Shown here: in pieces, positions 1 through 12,537 of the stretch
How the letters are laid out: every line of letters begins with the position of its first letter
How positions within the stretch are numbered: position 1 is the first letter of the stretch
Origin: Colwellia sp.
GTDB lineage: Bacteria > Pseudomonadota > Gammaproteobacteria > Enterobacterales > Alteromonadaceae
NCBI RefSeq assembly: GCF_013214175.1
Contig: NZ_JABSPA010000002.1
Span: 1,178,001 to 1,242,000 of the forward strand
Reading direction: 5' to 3'
Length of the DNA: 64,000 bases
Translations under genes and position numbers: made by a program
The notes under the pieces: generated by a model
Seen by the model: only the letters and a program-made list of their open reading frames with translations
Databases searched by the model: none
What the model was told of the DNA's origin: nothing

Positions 1-71
1 TGATTAGTACTGAGGGAGAAGTAAGTGAAAACGCAAAAATCAATATCAGTTCCTGTCCGGTTTCGCCATCA

Positions 72-491
72 GTGCAGAGTAAAGCCAAGATACTCTTGTT
101 GAAAGTCACTGGGCTATTTTGTGTTGGTTTAGCTATATTAGGTGCGATATTACCTGTGCTGCCAACAACGGTTTTTTTAATTATGGCGGCGGCCTGTTTT
201 GCTAAATCGTCACCACGAATGCAGAAAAAATTACTGGCAAATAAAACCTTCGGTCCCTTGATTATCGATTGGCAACAACATAGAAGTATCCCCAAAAAAG
301 CAAAGCGCATGGCATTGTTAACCATTGTTTTATCGGTGTGTTGGTCGGCTTTTCTGTTACAAAATACACTATTAACTGGGCTTGTTGTCGCACTTGTTAT
401 TGGTCCCTTTATTTTTTTACTGCGCTTACCTCTAAGTAAAGGAACCATAAGCAAAGAAGTAATCAGTAAAGCAGCCATTAGTAAAGAATAA
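72..491 (+). CDS. YbaN/DUF454 family inner-membrane protein
   Basis: Small integral membrane protein of the DUF454 (YbaN-like) family, whose function is not established. A hydrophobic N-terminal hairpin contains the typical LPxLPTTVFL segment near residues 27-36. It is followed by a conserved cytoplasmic stretch (FAKSSPRMQKKLL, then FGPLIIDWQQH) and a second hydrophobic region near residues 80-115. The C-terminus ends in short S-K-rich repeats. The start is uncertain. A GTG at 72 gives a protein of the usual family length, but the frame stays open back to base 3, so the true start could lie outside the window. No good ribosome binding site precedes the GTG. Confidence 0.75.
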   Translation: MQSKAKILLLKVTGLFCVGLAILGAILPVLPTTVFLIMAAACFAKSSPRMQKKLLANKTFGPLIIDWQQHRSIPKKAKRMALLTIVLSVCWSAFLLQNTLLTGLVVALVIGPFIFLLRLPLSKGTISKEVISKAAISKE

Positions 492-618
492 AGTAAATAA
501 CTAAACAACCGATAAAGCATAGAGTAGCAATTTACAGACTCTCTACTCTCTAGTACAAGAGGTTGAGGGAGAAAATCTGCATTATCGATTTTCAGCTAAT
601 AAACTTGCTAGTAAAAGG

Positions 619-1230
619 CTATGCAAGCGCCTTATTTACTATTATCGCTAAATGATCCGGTAATGTTAAACCTAAAGCAATGTCATGTGCTTGCGCTGAC
701 ATTTTGCTCCAGGTTAATTGTACAATACGAACAATCTTAGCTTCATTATCTTGCTCGGTATACTTACCCGAAAACTCATCAAAGTAATGCATAAGAAAAA
801 TTAAGCAGGCGACATCTTCTAACGTTTGACTATCTCTACTTGTTTTCAAATTGTCCTTACGGATAATAGCAGCACATTGCTCCGCTTGTTCTGTCGCGTA
901 ACCCTGCTCAATCATAATACTTGCCGCTAGTTCAGCATGAAACTTACCTTGAGCAATTCGCCATTGATAATATCCCGCTTTTCCTTCGCTAAACTCTGTG
1001 CGCTTTAACTGCCAGCGTTTAATGTGCTGAGCTCGAACAGCAATTTGTAATAACTCATTTGCTTCAGGCCAATATTTTTTTAAGCAGTCAGTCATTTGTT
1101 GACCGTAAATTAATTCTTTTACTTGGCTAGTCCCATTTAATAATATTGTATTTGGGTCTTGGCGATTAACGTCGTCAATGGCGGCTAAGGTATTAGTTAA
1201 TTTTTCTCTAGTCATTTTAAAATAAACCAC
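619..1230 (-). CDS. DUF4202 domain-containing protein
   Basis: Soluble protein of about 200 residues matching the DUF4202 family: an N-terminal 'AIDDVNRQDPN' segment, a 'KELIYGQQM' motif, 'QIAVRAQHIKRWQ' near residue 85, a FHAE segment, and 'TLEDVACLIFLMHYFDEF' near residue 140. Family function is unknown. The several conserved histidines and acidic residues resemble helical metal-binding (HD-like) folds, which is an inference. The GTG at 1230 gives this extent, and an ATG five codons in (1215) is equally likely. It is transcribed alone, away from pyrG, and the 600-bp gap upstream holds the pyrG promoter. Confidence 0.8.
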   Translation of the reverse strand: MVYFKMTREKLTNTLAAIDDVNRQDPNTILLNGTSQVKELIYGQQMTDCLKKYWPEANELLQIAVRAQHIKRWQLKRTEFSEGKAGYYQWRIAQGKFHAELAASIMIEQGYATEQAEQCAAIIRKDNLKTSRDSQTLEDVACLIFLMHYFDEFSGKYTEQDNEAKIVRIVQLTWSKMSAQAHDIALGLTLPDHLAIIVNKALA

Positions 1231-3474
<2,244 letters not shown>

Positions 3475-3484
3475 CCTCTTTATC

Positions 3485-3511
3485 AAAACCGTAGCTAACG
3501 CTGCGGTTTTT
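3485..3511 (+). terminator. Intrinsic terminator after pyrG
   Basis: Arms 3485-3495 and 3500-3510 form an 11-bp stem with one G-U pair and a TAAC loop, ending in a T run, 11 nt after the pyrG stop. Confidence 0.8.
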
Positions 3512-3559
3512 GCTTTCAGTTTAGTAATATTAAAAATTAACTTTACCGTTCAAAGCATT

Positions 3560-3594
3560 ATACCAATTGCACTAATTTATTGAGCACTTGGTAT
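3560..3594. repeat. Small intergenic palindrome with ATACCAA arms
   Basis: Arms ATACCAATTGC (3560-3570) and GCACTTGGTAT (3584-3594) pair with one mismatch around an AT-rich loop, 35 nt before the eno start. A shorter element with the same ATACCAA/TTGGTAT arms occurs at 20168-20182 after lysS, suggesting a dispersed genomic repeat. Confidence 0.5.
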
Positions 3595-3601
3595 TACTTG
3601 A

Positions 3602-5044
<1,443 letters not shown>

Positions 5045-5078
5045 AATATACTTAATTCATAACAGAACTAAATATATG

Positions 5079-5107
5079 AAAAACGCGACCTAGGTCGCGT
5101 TTTTTTG
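5079..5107. terminator. Intrinsic terminator, bidirectional, between eno and the hydrolase gene
   Basis: Perfect stem AAAACGCGACC (5080-5090) with GGTCGCGTTTT (5093-5103), followed by further Ts on the plus strand and, because it is preceded by an A run, by Ts on the minus strand. It can serve both eno and the convergent gene. Confidence 0.85.
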
Positions 5108-5138
5108 TGGCTGTAGTTTAATGTAGGAAGGGGGAGGA

Positions 5139-5942
5139 TTACTCTTTAGGAAAGCTGTTTATTATATTTGTAATTAACTTCGCTGTTCGTTCAGGGCTCT
5201 CTAATGGAAACATATGGCCACCAGGAGTAGTCTGTAGCTTGATATGTTTGTTGAGTTTGATAAAGCGACTAAATATATGATGAGGGAAAACATCGGTAGT
5301 AGTGCCATAAACCAAGGTTGCAGGTATAGTTAATTTATTTTTATAACTCGATAAGTTTGAAGGGATATTTCGAAAGATATTTGCTTCAACTTGCGCGTCA
5401 AAAGTCAGCTCTAATTGATTGTTACGCTCACATATACCATGAGTAATATAATCGTTTAAACAACGACTATCAAAGTCCTTAAACAGTTTTCTGCCAGAAA
5501 AGAGCGCGCCAATATCTGAGCCCAATGGCCACTGAGCACGACGGTTTTCAGCACGTCCGGCAGGGCTAAATTTATCTATCCATCTCGTTTTCTTTACCAG
5601 TCTCGCCGCTAGAGCACCAGCGCCACTCAGGGCAGGGGGATCTAACATGATCAGCCCGTTAAATAAATCAGGTCTTTGACAGCAAGCAATAAAAGATATT
5701 ACGCCACCAAATGAATGGCCTAGGCAGATGACTTTCTTACCATTCACTTGATTGCTTTCTACATAACTTATTAACTCTTCTACTTGAGCTTGCCAGTTAT
5801 GGTTAATCGGTTTTTGTTTACTGTGACCATATTTATCTAAGGCGATGACCTGCATATTTTCAGGCAGGTAGCTAAAAAAGGTTTGATAGCTACCTGCTGG
5901 AAATCCGTTAGCGTGGGCGAAATTAATGATATGTTTTGGCAT
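5139..5942 (-). CDS. Alpha/beta hydrolase fold protein
   Basis: Predicted serine hydrolase of unknown substrate. It shows the family opening 'INFAHANGFPAGSYQTFF' with an oxyanion-type HANG motif, the nucleophile elbow GHSFGG (Ser near residue 73 of this form), an acid residue probably in 'YGTTTDVFP', and a late histidine in 'TPGGHMFPLE'. The ATG at 5942 aligns best with relatives. The frame continues to a TTG at 6005 that would add 21 residues without an obvious signal peptide. It is convergent with eno and probably monocistronic. Confidence 0.85.
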   Translation of the reverse strand: MPKHIINFAHANGFPAGSYQTFFSYLPENMQVIALDKYGHSKQKPINHNWQAQVEELISYVESNQVNGKKVICLGHSFGGVISFIACCQRPDLFNGLIMLDPPALSGAGALAARLVKKTRWIDKFSPAGRAENRRAQWPLGSDIGALFSGRKLFKDFDSRCLNDYITHGICERNNQLELTFDAQVEANIFRNIPSNLSSYKNKLTIPATLVYGTTTDVFPHHIFSRFIKLNKHIKLQTTPGGHMFPLESPERTAKLITNIINSFPKE

Positions 5943-6097
5943 TGGTGAAATTAACAAGTAAAAGAGACTAGGATGAAATTTAAACGGGTGTTTAAATTTT
6001 GTCAACTGCTTAGTATTTTTAAGGTGTTAATTTAAAGATGTTAGCTTAAAGAAATAAAGTTAAGGGAATAAATTTAAAGGAATAAACAACAGACATA

Positions 6098-6123
6098 AAA
6101 AAGCCCAGCATACTGGGCTTTTA
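6098..6123 (-). terminator. Intrinsic terminator after the DUF3545 gene
   Basis: Stem AAAAGCCCAG (6099-6108) with CTGGGCTTTT (6113-6122), loop CATA. On the minus strand it is followed by six Ts, so it best ends transcripts of the DUF3545 gene. Confidence 0.75.
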
Positions 6124-6158
6124 TGATTATCTGAGATTGTTTTTAGCTTATTTACTCA

Positions 6159-6332
6159 TTAGAACTCTTCTAACATATATTCCAATGAGTCCTCATACAT
6201 GCGCATATCTTTTTCTAGCTGAAATTTATCTCGAATGGATTCTATTTCTCGCCATTTTCTTTTAGTTGTTGATGCCACACGTTTTTTTGCTACTTGATTT
6301 GTTGAGTTGAAAACTTGGTTTATCTTATCCAT
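6159..6332 (-). CDS. DUF3545 family small protein
   Basis: A 57-codon ORF. The product begins MDKINQVF and has a basic centre, TTKRKWREIESIRDKF (residues 22-37), and an acidic end, EDSLEYMLEEF. The KRKWREIE core is the hallmark of the DUF3545 family, small marine gammaproteobacterial proteins of unknown role. The ATG at 6332 is preceded by an AAGGGG Shine-Dalgarno about 8 nt away. It is flanked by its own terminator and by the transaldolase terminators, so it appears to be an independent unit. It is probably cytosolic, helical and highly charged. Confidence 0.75.
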   Translation of the reverse strand: MDKINQVFNSTNQVAKKRVASTTKRKWREIESIRDKFQLEKDMRMYEDSLEYMLEEF

Positions 6333-6413
6333 TAAGCGCCCCTTATTTTTACCATCACATCGAAAAACAATTGCCCTTACTTTTTATCACATATCTTTAA
6401 GGATTAAAACGAA

Positions 6414-6474
6414 AAAACGCATATTCCTTACGAATTATGCGTTTTAAATGGTCGTTTTTTGAATAAAAAACGAC
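6414..6474 (-). terminator. Double hairpin terminator after tal
   Basis: Reading the minus strand after the tal stop, the first hairpin (GTCGTTTTTT/AAAAAACGAC, 6451-6474) is AT-rich. It is followed by a 10-bp stem AAAACGCATA/TATGCGTTTT (6414-6445) that ends in a T-rich tail. The second is the more convincing intrinsic terminator. Confidence 0.7.
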
Positions 6475-6483
6475 TGGCGTATA

Positions 6484-7446
6484 CTAGAGCATAGCGGCTA
6501 ATTGCTGTTCAAGCTTAACTTGATCAATGGTAAAGTTGCGAATACCTTCCGCTAGTTTCTCTGTTGCCATGGCATCTTCATTCATCAACCAACGATATTT
6601 TGCTTGGCTTAATACCGGCTCTTTCTCTGCAGAAGCTTCACTGGCAGTAAGTTTTTGTATAACAGTCTCGGTACTATTAGCTAATTCATCCATTAATGCT
6701 GGGCTGATAGTTAAACGGTCACAACCTGCTAATTCAAGAATTTCGCCAATATTTCTAAAGCTAGCACCCATTACTACGGTATTGTAACCTTGTTCTTTAT
6801 AATAATTATAAATACTGGTAACAGAAACAACACCAGGGTCTTCATTGCTAGCATAGTCAGTACGACCAGTATCTTTTTTGTGCCAATCTAGGATGCGACC
6901 AACAAAAGGTGATATTAAAAATACACCGGCTTCAGCACAAGCGCGTGCTTGGGCAAAGCTGAATAGTAAAGTAAGGTTACAGTTAATTCCTTCTTTTTCT
7001 AGTTGCTCAGCGGCTTTAATGCCTTCCCAAGTTGAGGCAAGTTTAATTAAAATTCTATCGTTGCTAATGCCTGCTTCGTTATACATGGCAATTAGCTTAT
7101 GTGCTTTAGTAATTGATGCTGTGGTATCAAACGATAATCTAGCATCTACTTCAGTAGATATACGACCAGGTACTGTTTTTAGAATTTCCAGACCAATTAA
7201 TACTGAAAGCTTATCTGCAGCATCAATAACTTGCTGCTCAGCATTGTCAGATTGTGTAATAGCCCAAACAACAGCATCTTTTACTAACCCTTGGTAATTA
7301 GGTAATGAAGCAGCTTTTAATAAAAGCGATGGGTTTGTTGTTGCATCTTGAGGTTGGAACTTTGCGATCGCCTCAATGTCACCTGTGTCAGCCACAACTG
7401 TGGTCATTTGTTTTAATTGCGCAAGCTGTGAAGAAGAGTTTGTCAT
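6484..7446 (-). CDS. tal: Transaldolase
   Basis: Transfers a three-carbon unit between sugar phosphates in the non-oxidative pentose phosphate pathway. It is 320 residues, the size of the TalA/TalB class. Signatures are [13 protein letters not shown] near residues 34-46 and [18 protein letters not shown] near residue 134, whose lysine forms the Schiff base. Downstream are [29 protein letters not shown] in two blocks and the phosphate-binding 'VMGASFRN'. The ATG at 7446 gives a family-like N-terminus. It stands alone between the DUF3545 gene and the divergent yaaA, with a double hairpin terminator downstream. Confidence 0.95.
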   Translation of the reverse strand: MTNSSSQLAQLKQMTTVVADTGDIEAIAKFQPQDATTNPSLLLKAASLPNYQGLVKDAVVWAITQSDNAEQQVIDAADKLSVLIGLEILKTVPGRISTEVDARLSFDTTASITKAHKLIAMYNEAGISNDRILIKLASTWEGIKAAEQLEKEGINCNLTLLFSFAQARACAEAGVFLISPFVGRILDWHKKDTGRTDYASNEDPGVVSVTSIYNYYKEQGYNTVVMGASFRNIGEILELAGCDRLTISPALMDELANSTETVIQKLTASEASAEKEPVLSQAKYRWLMNEDAMATEKLAEGIRNFTIDQVKLEQQLAAML

Positions 7447-7713
7447 GACGTTACCTTATTTTTATCCTTGAAAAATTGATTGCTGAACATTTCAAAATTA
7501 GATAATGAATGTAGCTGGAGAAATATTACAACAAAAAAATAAAAAAGCACCCTTTATTGCGCTATTTTCACCAAGTTGTTGTGATTTTGTTTTTAACTTA
7601 CGCCAAAGGTGATTGATTAGGCTTATCTTGCCCTAGATTAAACGCTGTTAACTCACTCAACGCTTATGATATATTACGTCTTATTAAGGTCTCACTAAAA
7701 TTGGCAAAAAAAT

Positions 7714-8487
7714 ATGTTACTTGTTGTTTCACCTGCAAAAAAATTAGATTTTGAATCTCCGTTAGCGACAGATAAATTTAGTCAACCTAGTTTACTTGAG
7801 CAAAGCCAGTTATTGATCGACGATTGTATCAAGCTTGCTCCGAGTGATATCGCTAGTTTAATGAAGCTGAGTGATAAGCTTGCCGGCTTAAATGCCGCAC
7901 GTTTTGGTGAGTGGTCAACCCCCTTTACTACGGATAATGCTAGGCAAGCCATCTTAAGTTTTAATGGTGATGTTTATACCGGACTTGACGCTGCTAGCTT
8001 TAGTGAAGAAGATTTTGATTTTGCTCAACAGCATTTTAGAATATTGTCTGGCTTATACGGTTTGTTAAAACCCCTTGATTTAATGCAAGCTTATCGCTTG
8101 GAAATGGGCTGTAAACTTGCTAATAGTCGCGGTGCTAATTTATATCAATTCTGGGGTGATATTATTACCGGTGAACTTAATAAAGCCTTGAGTGAGCAAG
8201 GTGATGAGGTGCTTATTAACCTAGCGTCAACCGAATACTTTAAATCAGTAAAGAAAAAGTCTTTGAATGCCACCATAATCACACCTTTGTTTAAAGATTG
8301 GAAAAATGGTCAATATAAAATTATTAGTTTTTATGCCAAAAAAGCTCGTGGTTTTATGGCGCGTTATATTATTCAAAATAAATTAACCTCCGTTGAGCAA
8401 ATCAAAGATTTCGATTTGGCGGGTTATCAATACAATGACAGTTTATCTCAAGGTAACGACTGGGTTTTTACCCGTAAAGACCTCTAG
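7714..8487 (+). CDS. yaaA: YaaA/UPF0246 family peroxide-stress protein
   Basis: Cytosolic protein of the YaaA (DUF328) family. In E. coli the family member limits intracellular unincorporated iron during peroxide stress and binds DNA. The diagnostic start [16 protein letters not shown], the '[19 protein letters not shown]' segment near residues 116-134, '[13 protein letters not shown]', and the end '[12 protein letters not shown]' are all present. The 257-residue length is normal. The ATG at 7714 is preceded by no strong Shine-Dalgarno. It is divergent from tal and followed by the TIGR03546 gene after 125 bp. Confidence 0.92.
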   Translation: MLLVVSPAKKLDFESPLATDKFSQPSLLEQSQLLIDDCIKLAPSDIASLMKLSDKLAGLNAARFGEWSTPFTTDNARQAILSFNGDVYTGLDAASFSEEDFDFAQQHFRILSGLYGLLKPLDLMQAYRLEMGCKLANSRGANLYQFWGDIITGELNKALSEQGDEVLINLASTEYFKSVKKKSLNATIITPLFKDWKNGQYKIISFYAKKARGFMARYIIQNKLTSVEQIKDFDLAGYQYNDSLSQGNDWVFTRKDL

Positions 8488-8535
8488 CTATTACCTTTGA
8501 GTGATTGGCGACAATATTCATTAGACTATATATTT

Positions 8536-8592
8536 AAACATTTTGCAGGAGAGTTGAAGTTGTTAACTTTACTCGCCAAATTTATAAAATAA
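8536..8592 (+). repeat. Fossil duplicate of the TIGR03546 translation start
   Basis: About 47 bp starting AAACATTTT at 8536 is repeated, with changes, at 8591-8637, where it contains the real start of the next gene. The first copy keeps a Shine-Dalgarno (AGGAG) and a TTG followed by the codons for LTLLAK, then runs into a TAA at 8590. It therefore encodes a 10-codon mimic of the gene's N-terminus (LTLLAKFIK against LTLLAKLFH). Confidence 0.7.
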
Positions 8593-8612
8593 ACATTTTA
8601 ACAGGAGGTGAC

Positions 8613-9146
8613 ATGTTAACTTTACTAGCAAAGCTTTTTCATGCCTTAAACAGTGATAGTTCCATTAGGCAAATAGCCTTAGCAATAGCGTTAGGTTTTA
8701 TAGTGGGTTTATCACCACTATTTACTTTGCATAATATCGTGATAATCTTTTTTGTCTTACTCATTAGGGTGCATTTAGGTAGCTTCATTCTTGCGGTTGG
8801 TTTCTTCTCCGGGCTGAGTTACTTACTCTCTCCTGTTATTGTTCAGGTGGGTGAGTCATTACTAACACAACCTGCTCTTGCTGACTTTTTTACCGCGCTC
8901 TACCAACTCAGCATATTTAAACTCGCCCATTGGCATCATACATATACCTTGGGTGCGTTTGTTTTAGGTGTGGTGTTATCTGCGCCAATATATTTTATCA
9001 GCAAGTTTATGATTGAGAAATACCGCGTACATATAATGACATTTTTTGAGAAGTTTAGAATTGTTAAAGCACTAAAAGCCTCTAAGTTTTATAGCTTATA
9101 TAGTAGTTTTTCTGGTGACTCTAGCCTAACTAAAGGAGGCCTGTAA
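8613..9146 (+). CDS. TIGR03546 family membrane protein
   Basis: Predicted inner-membrane protein of 177 residues matching the TIGR03546 family, which is always seen beside TIGR03545 as it is here. Hydrophobic segments lie at about residues 20-50, 55-80 and 112-132, with a basic C-terminal tail. The N-terminal stretch 'ALAIALGFIVGLSPLFTLHN' resembles the DUF2062-type membrane fold. Function is unknown. An AGGAGGTGAC Shine-Dalgarno, almost perfectly complementary to 16S rRNA, precedes the ATG. Its stop overlaps the start of the next gene (TAATG), so the two are translationally coupled. Confidence 0.85.
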   Translation: MLTLLAKLFHALNSDSSIRQIALAIALGFIVGLSPLFTLHNIVIIFFVLLIRVHLGSFILAVGFFSGLSYLLSPVIVQVGESLLTQPALADFFTALYQLSIFKLAHWHHTYTLGAFVLGVVLSAPIYFISKFMIEKYRVHIMTFFEKFRIVKALKASKFYSLYSSFSGDSSLTKGGL

Positions 9147-10951
9147 TGGCTCGTTTTATTCGTTGGCAAGGTATGATTGCCTTTATTGTATTAAGTGCTT
9201 TAGTAGCAGTATTTATCTATTTATTTGCCGCAAGCTTAGTAAAAAAAGCGATAGTCAGTTCAGCTGAAAGTGCTTTTGGCGCAGAAGTAAATGTTGCAGA
9301 GGTTCAGCTTTCATACTCGCCATTGCAGTTAAGCGTTCTAGGTTTTCAAGTAACCGACAAAGAAGCCCCTACGCAGAACTTATTCAGTTTTGAGCGTGCC
9401 ACTGCCGGTATCGATGTTTGGCAATACTTATTTGGTAAGATCATTATTGATGAACTTGAAGTAAGTAAATTAGAATTTTCTAGCATTCGTACACAAGCGG
9501 GTAAAGTTTACCTCAACGAGCAATCGGATGGAGAAGCAACTGAAATAAGCTTAGCTGAGCAAACCAAAGCCATGCTACCGGAAGTTGATATGAAACTACC
9601 GGATGTTAAAACCTTACTTAATGACAGTAACTTATTAACGGTTAACGCCAGCAAACAACTACAAGATAGTTATAAAGCTGAACAAGTGAAATTAAAAGCA
9701 TTGCAGGCGCAACTGCCTAATAAAGCGAAGCTGAAATCTTACCAAGATAAAGTCAAATCTTTAGGCAAGATGAAAGTGAATTCATTAGCGGATATAGAAA
9801 AAATCAAAGCTAAATTCGATAAAATCAAAGCCGAGTTTAAAGCGGATCAAGCACTGGTTAAAAAAGCTAAACGACAAATATTAGCCAGCAAGAGCCTTTT
9901 AGCTCAGCAAGTTAGTGAACTAAAAGATGCACCAAGTAAAGATTGGCAACAAATTGAAAAAACGTATCAACTTGAAAGTATCGATACCGAAGACTTTGCT
10001 CATATCCTCTTTGGCGAGCAAGCGCGTGAATATGTGCAAAAGGCTCAATGGGCCTATGATAAAGTGTCACCTTTTCTTGATAATACTAATGGTGAAGAAA
10101 CTACTGAAGCGGCACAGAACCATGCAAAAGGGCGCTTTATCAGCTTTAAAGAAGAGTCACCATTACCATCAGTATTAATCAAAAAGGCACTTTTTTCTAT
10201 TCAGCTTGCTGAGGGAGAAGTAACGGTTAGTGGTAGTGAGTTAACACATCAACATTGGATTAGGGGTAAAGCCAGTCTAATGAATATTAACTCAAGCGCT
10301 AATGGTGAACTTAGCCTTAGTAGTAACTTCATGCAGTCAAAATCAGGTGATTTTAAGGCTAACGGAGAATGGTTGGTAAATGATAGAAAGTTATCAAATA
10401 CTGAATTGACCAAAAGCAAAGCGCTAACCTTATCCCTTGAGAAAGCACAGCTTAGCGGTAAGGGCAGCTTTGACTTAATCAATAGCGAAGTTGTCGCAAC
10501 TAATCATATCTCGCTAAAGCAGGCAAGTTATCAAGGTCAGGCTAAGTCTACAATCACTCAATTATTACTCGATACCGTTATGTCATTAGATAGTTTAACT
10601 ATTGATGTCGGTGTCCGTGGTGAGCTAAGTAAGCCAAACTTTACTATTGCCTCGTCATTAAATGACGCTTTAACGGGTGCATTTAAACAGCAGGTTGCCG
10701 GAAAACTTAATGACTTTAAGGACAAAGTGAATAAAGGCTTAAATGAGAAATTAGCTAATGCCTTGAAGTTAGGTGATAGTCAAGCGGCAGAGCTGCTTGA
10801 TCTTGAGGCCTTATTAACGGATACCGATAAAGCGCTGGCAGACTTAAAGAATTCAGATATTGTTAAACAGCAGCAGAAAAAGCTAGAAGATAAAGCCAAA
10901 GATAAGTTAAAAGATAAGTTGAAAAATAAACTTGGCGATTTATTTGGTTAG
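9146..10951 (+). CDS. TIGR03545 family membrane-anchored protein
   Basis: A 601-residue protein matching TIGR03545, of unknown function. One N-terminal membrane anchor (about residues 10-32) is followed by an AsmA-like stretch ('VQLSYSPLQLSVLGFQV', then 'KIIIDELEVSKLEF'). A long lysine-rich probable coiled coil (about 165-255) comes next, then a beta-rich domain, and the C-terminus is again Lys/Leu/Asp-rich (about 540-601). Topology suggests that most of it is periplasmic. It is coupled by a TAATG overlap to the TIGR03546 gene. Inference: the pair may act in envelope lipid or protein organisation, by analogy with AsmA-like proteins; the family itself gives no function. Confidence 0.85.
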   Translation: MARFIRWQGMIAFIVLSALVAVFIYLFAASLVKKAIVSSAESAFGAEVNVAEVQLSYSPLQLSVLGFQVTDKEAPTQNLFSFERATAGIDVWQYLFGKIIIDELEVSKLEFSSIRTQAGKVYLNEQSDGEATEISLAEQTKAMLPEVDMKLPDVKTLLNDSNLLTVNASKQLQDSYKAEQVKLKALQAQLPNKAKLKSYQDKVKSLGKMKVNSLADIEKIKAKFDKIKAEFKADQALVKKAKRQILASKSLLAQQVSELKDAPSKDWQQIEKTYQLESIDTEDFAHILFGEQAREYVQKAQWAYDKVSPFLDNTNGEETTEAAQNHAKGRFISFKEESPLPSVLIKKALFSIQLAEGEVTVSGSELTHQHWIRGKASLMNINSSANGELSLSSNFMQSKSGDFKANGEWLVNDRKLSNTELTKSKALTLSLEKAQLSGKGSFDLINSEVVATNHISLKQASYQGQAKSTITQLLLDTVMSLDSLTIDVGVRGELSKPNFTIASSLNDALTGAFKQQVAGKLNDFKDKVNKGLNEKLANALKLGDSQAAELLDLEALLTDTDKALADLKNSDIVKQQQKKLEDKAKDKLKDKLKNKLGDLFG

Positions 10952-10976
10952 TTTATTCAGTTTGAATTTTAGATAA

Positions 10977-11013
10977 AAAAAGACCGTATTGCTTAAAGCA
11001 TTACGGTCTTTTT
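10977..11013. terminator. Bidirectional intrinsic terminator
   Basis: Stem AAAAAGACCGTA (10977-10988) with TACGGTCTTTTT (11002-11013), extended by an inner TGCT/AGCA stem and a TAA loop. T runs occur on both strands. It ends the TIGR03545 transcript and may stop srmB read-through. Confidence 0.85.
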
Positions 11014-11135
11014 ATTGGTGATGCTTTTACTAGTAGCTACACATTGCTACCGTAAAGCCCCAACCATGATAAACGCCACCATCTTTGGCGTTATATCAAT
11101 GTAACACTTAGCGAGGGCTAGAATTTAGCAAGGGG

Positions 11136-12392
11136 TTACTTCGCTGCTTTTTTTGCTTGCTTAGCTTTTCTCTTTACGTGTTTCTTAGCTTTGGCTTTTT
11201 TCTGCGAGTTAGTAAGCTTAAGTTTTACCTTCTTATTAACCACACGAGATTCTTTGTGCTGTGGTCGTAACTCTTGAATAACACGACGTGGCAGACGTTC
11301 TTTGGTATAGCGCTCTATTTTACCAATAACAGCCATATCATGTGCTTCAATTAAGGAAATGGCAGTACCTTTATTACCAGCACGACCTGTGCGGCCAATA
11401 CGGTGAATATAAATATCTACTTTGCGTGGCATATCAAAATTGATGACATGGCTGATGTCATCAATATCTAAACCGCGGGCAGCAACATCGGTAGCTACTA
11501 ATACTTTCACATCACCATTTTTGAAGCGTTCAATGGCCTTGTTACGTTTATCTTGCGGCATTTTTCCTTCTAGCCAAACACAAGGTAATTCTTCAGCGTA
11601 AAGTTTACCCGAAAGAGTTTGTACAGTTTCACGTTTATTAGCAAAAACGACAGTACGTTCGACGCCTTCTTGCTTCAATATATTGATCAACATATTTAAC
11701 TTGTGATTAGAATCATCAGCTAAGTGAAGCCATTGATGAATTACCGCTTTCTCTTTGCGTGAAGGGTTTGATTCTAAAAATATAGGATCGTCCAGTACTT
11801 CTTTGGCAAAACCTAGTACACCAGCACCTTCTAAGGTTGCTGAAAATAACATGGTTTGTTTGCGCCAGCGGGCTTCAGCAACAATGCGGTTGATGGTGTC
11901 ACTAAAACCAATGTCGAGCATGCGATCGGCTTCATCTAGCACTAATATTTCAATTTCGCGGGCATCAAACTGCTCATTTTCAATATATTCTAATAATCGA
12001 CCTGGCGTTGCCACTAATATATCGGTTGTCGATGTAAGAATATCAGTATGACTGCCATAGTTAACACCACCTGTTATAACACCCGTTTTGATTTTAGTTA
12101 GCTCAGTAAGTTGCTTACTATCTTCGCCAATTTGTATCGCTAACTCTCGAGTTGGCGTTAAAATTAACACCCGAGGAAAGCCAGGTTGAGTACGCGGATA
12201 GTCTAATAAATGTTGAGCAATAGGTAATAAAAAGGCGGCGGTTTTACCCGTACCAGTTGGGGCTGATGCTAGTATATCCTTGCCGGCCATCGCTTCAGGG
12301 ATCACTAGATCTTGAATTGAGGTAGGCTTGGTGTAACCAAGTTTATTGATACTGGCTAATAATTCTGAGTCTAGATCGAATTGCTCAAACAT
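11136..12392 (-). CDS. srmB: ATP-dependent RNA helicase, SrmB-like
   Basis: DEAD-box helicase. E. coli SrmB assists early 50S subunit assembly, and cold-adapted bacteria rely heavily on such helicases. Motifs in order: Q motif region 'YTKPTSIQ', Walker A SAPTGTGKTAA (near residue 46), PTRELA, TPGR, DEAD (DEADRMLDIGF near 154), SATLEG, 'VFANKRE', and ATDVAARGLDI with HRIGRTGRAG. The 'TRWRKQT'-like 'EARWRKQTMLFSATLEGAG' and 'QWLHLADD' match SrmB more than RhlE or RhlB. The basic tail (about 375-418, rich in Lys/Ala) is a probable RNA-binding extension. It lies downstream of fldB on the same strand with its own promoter candidate. Confidence 0.9.
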   Translation of the reverse strand: MFEQFDLDSELLASINKLGYTKPTSIQDLVIPEAMAGKDILASAPTGTGKTAAFLLPIAQHLLDYPRTQPGFPRVLILTPTRELAIQIGEDSKQLTELTKIKTGVITGGVNYGSHTDILTSTTDILVATPGRLLEYIENEQFDAREIEILVLDEADRMLDIGFSDTINRIVAEARWRKQTMLFSATLEGAGVLGFAKEVLDDPIFLESNPSRKEKAVIHQWLHLADDSNHKLNMLINILKQEGVERTVVFANKRETVQTLSGKLYAEELPCVWLEGKMPQDKRNKAIERFKNGDVKVLVATDVAARGLDIDDISHVINFDMPRKVDIYIHRIGRTGRAGNKGTAISLIEAHDMAVIGKIERYTKERLPRRVIQELRPQHKESRVVNKKVKLKLTNSQKKAKAKKHVKRKAKQAKKAAK

Positions 12393-12435
12393 AGGGGATA
12401 ATTCACTAAGGGTTAAAAAGGTTAATATGGCGGCA

Positions 12436-12483
12436 ATTATAGTGGTTTTAGCCCTTGCTGTAACTATTTATCGCAAGGGCTAA
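12436..12483 (-). promoter_or_regulatory. srmB promoter candidate overlapping a hairpin
   Basis: On the minus strand a TATAAT (12441-12436) lies 44 nt upstream of the srmB start. A weak TTACAG -35 sits 16 nt before it. An 11-bp perfect stem (TTAGCCCTTGC 12448-12458 with GCAAGGGCTAA 12473-12483) covers the -35 region and could act as the fldB transcript end, although it lacks a T run. Confidence 0.4.
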
Positions 12484-12537
12484 GTAATCAATAGAGTAGC
12501 GTCGCTGTGGAAACTATTATTGAGTGGCTGGGGCTAA

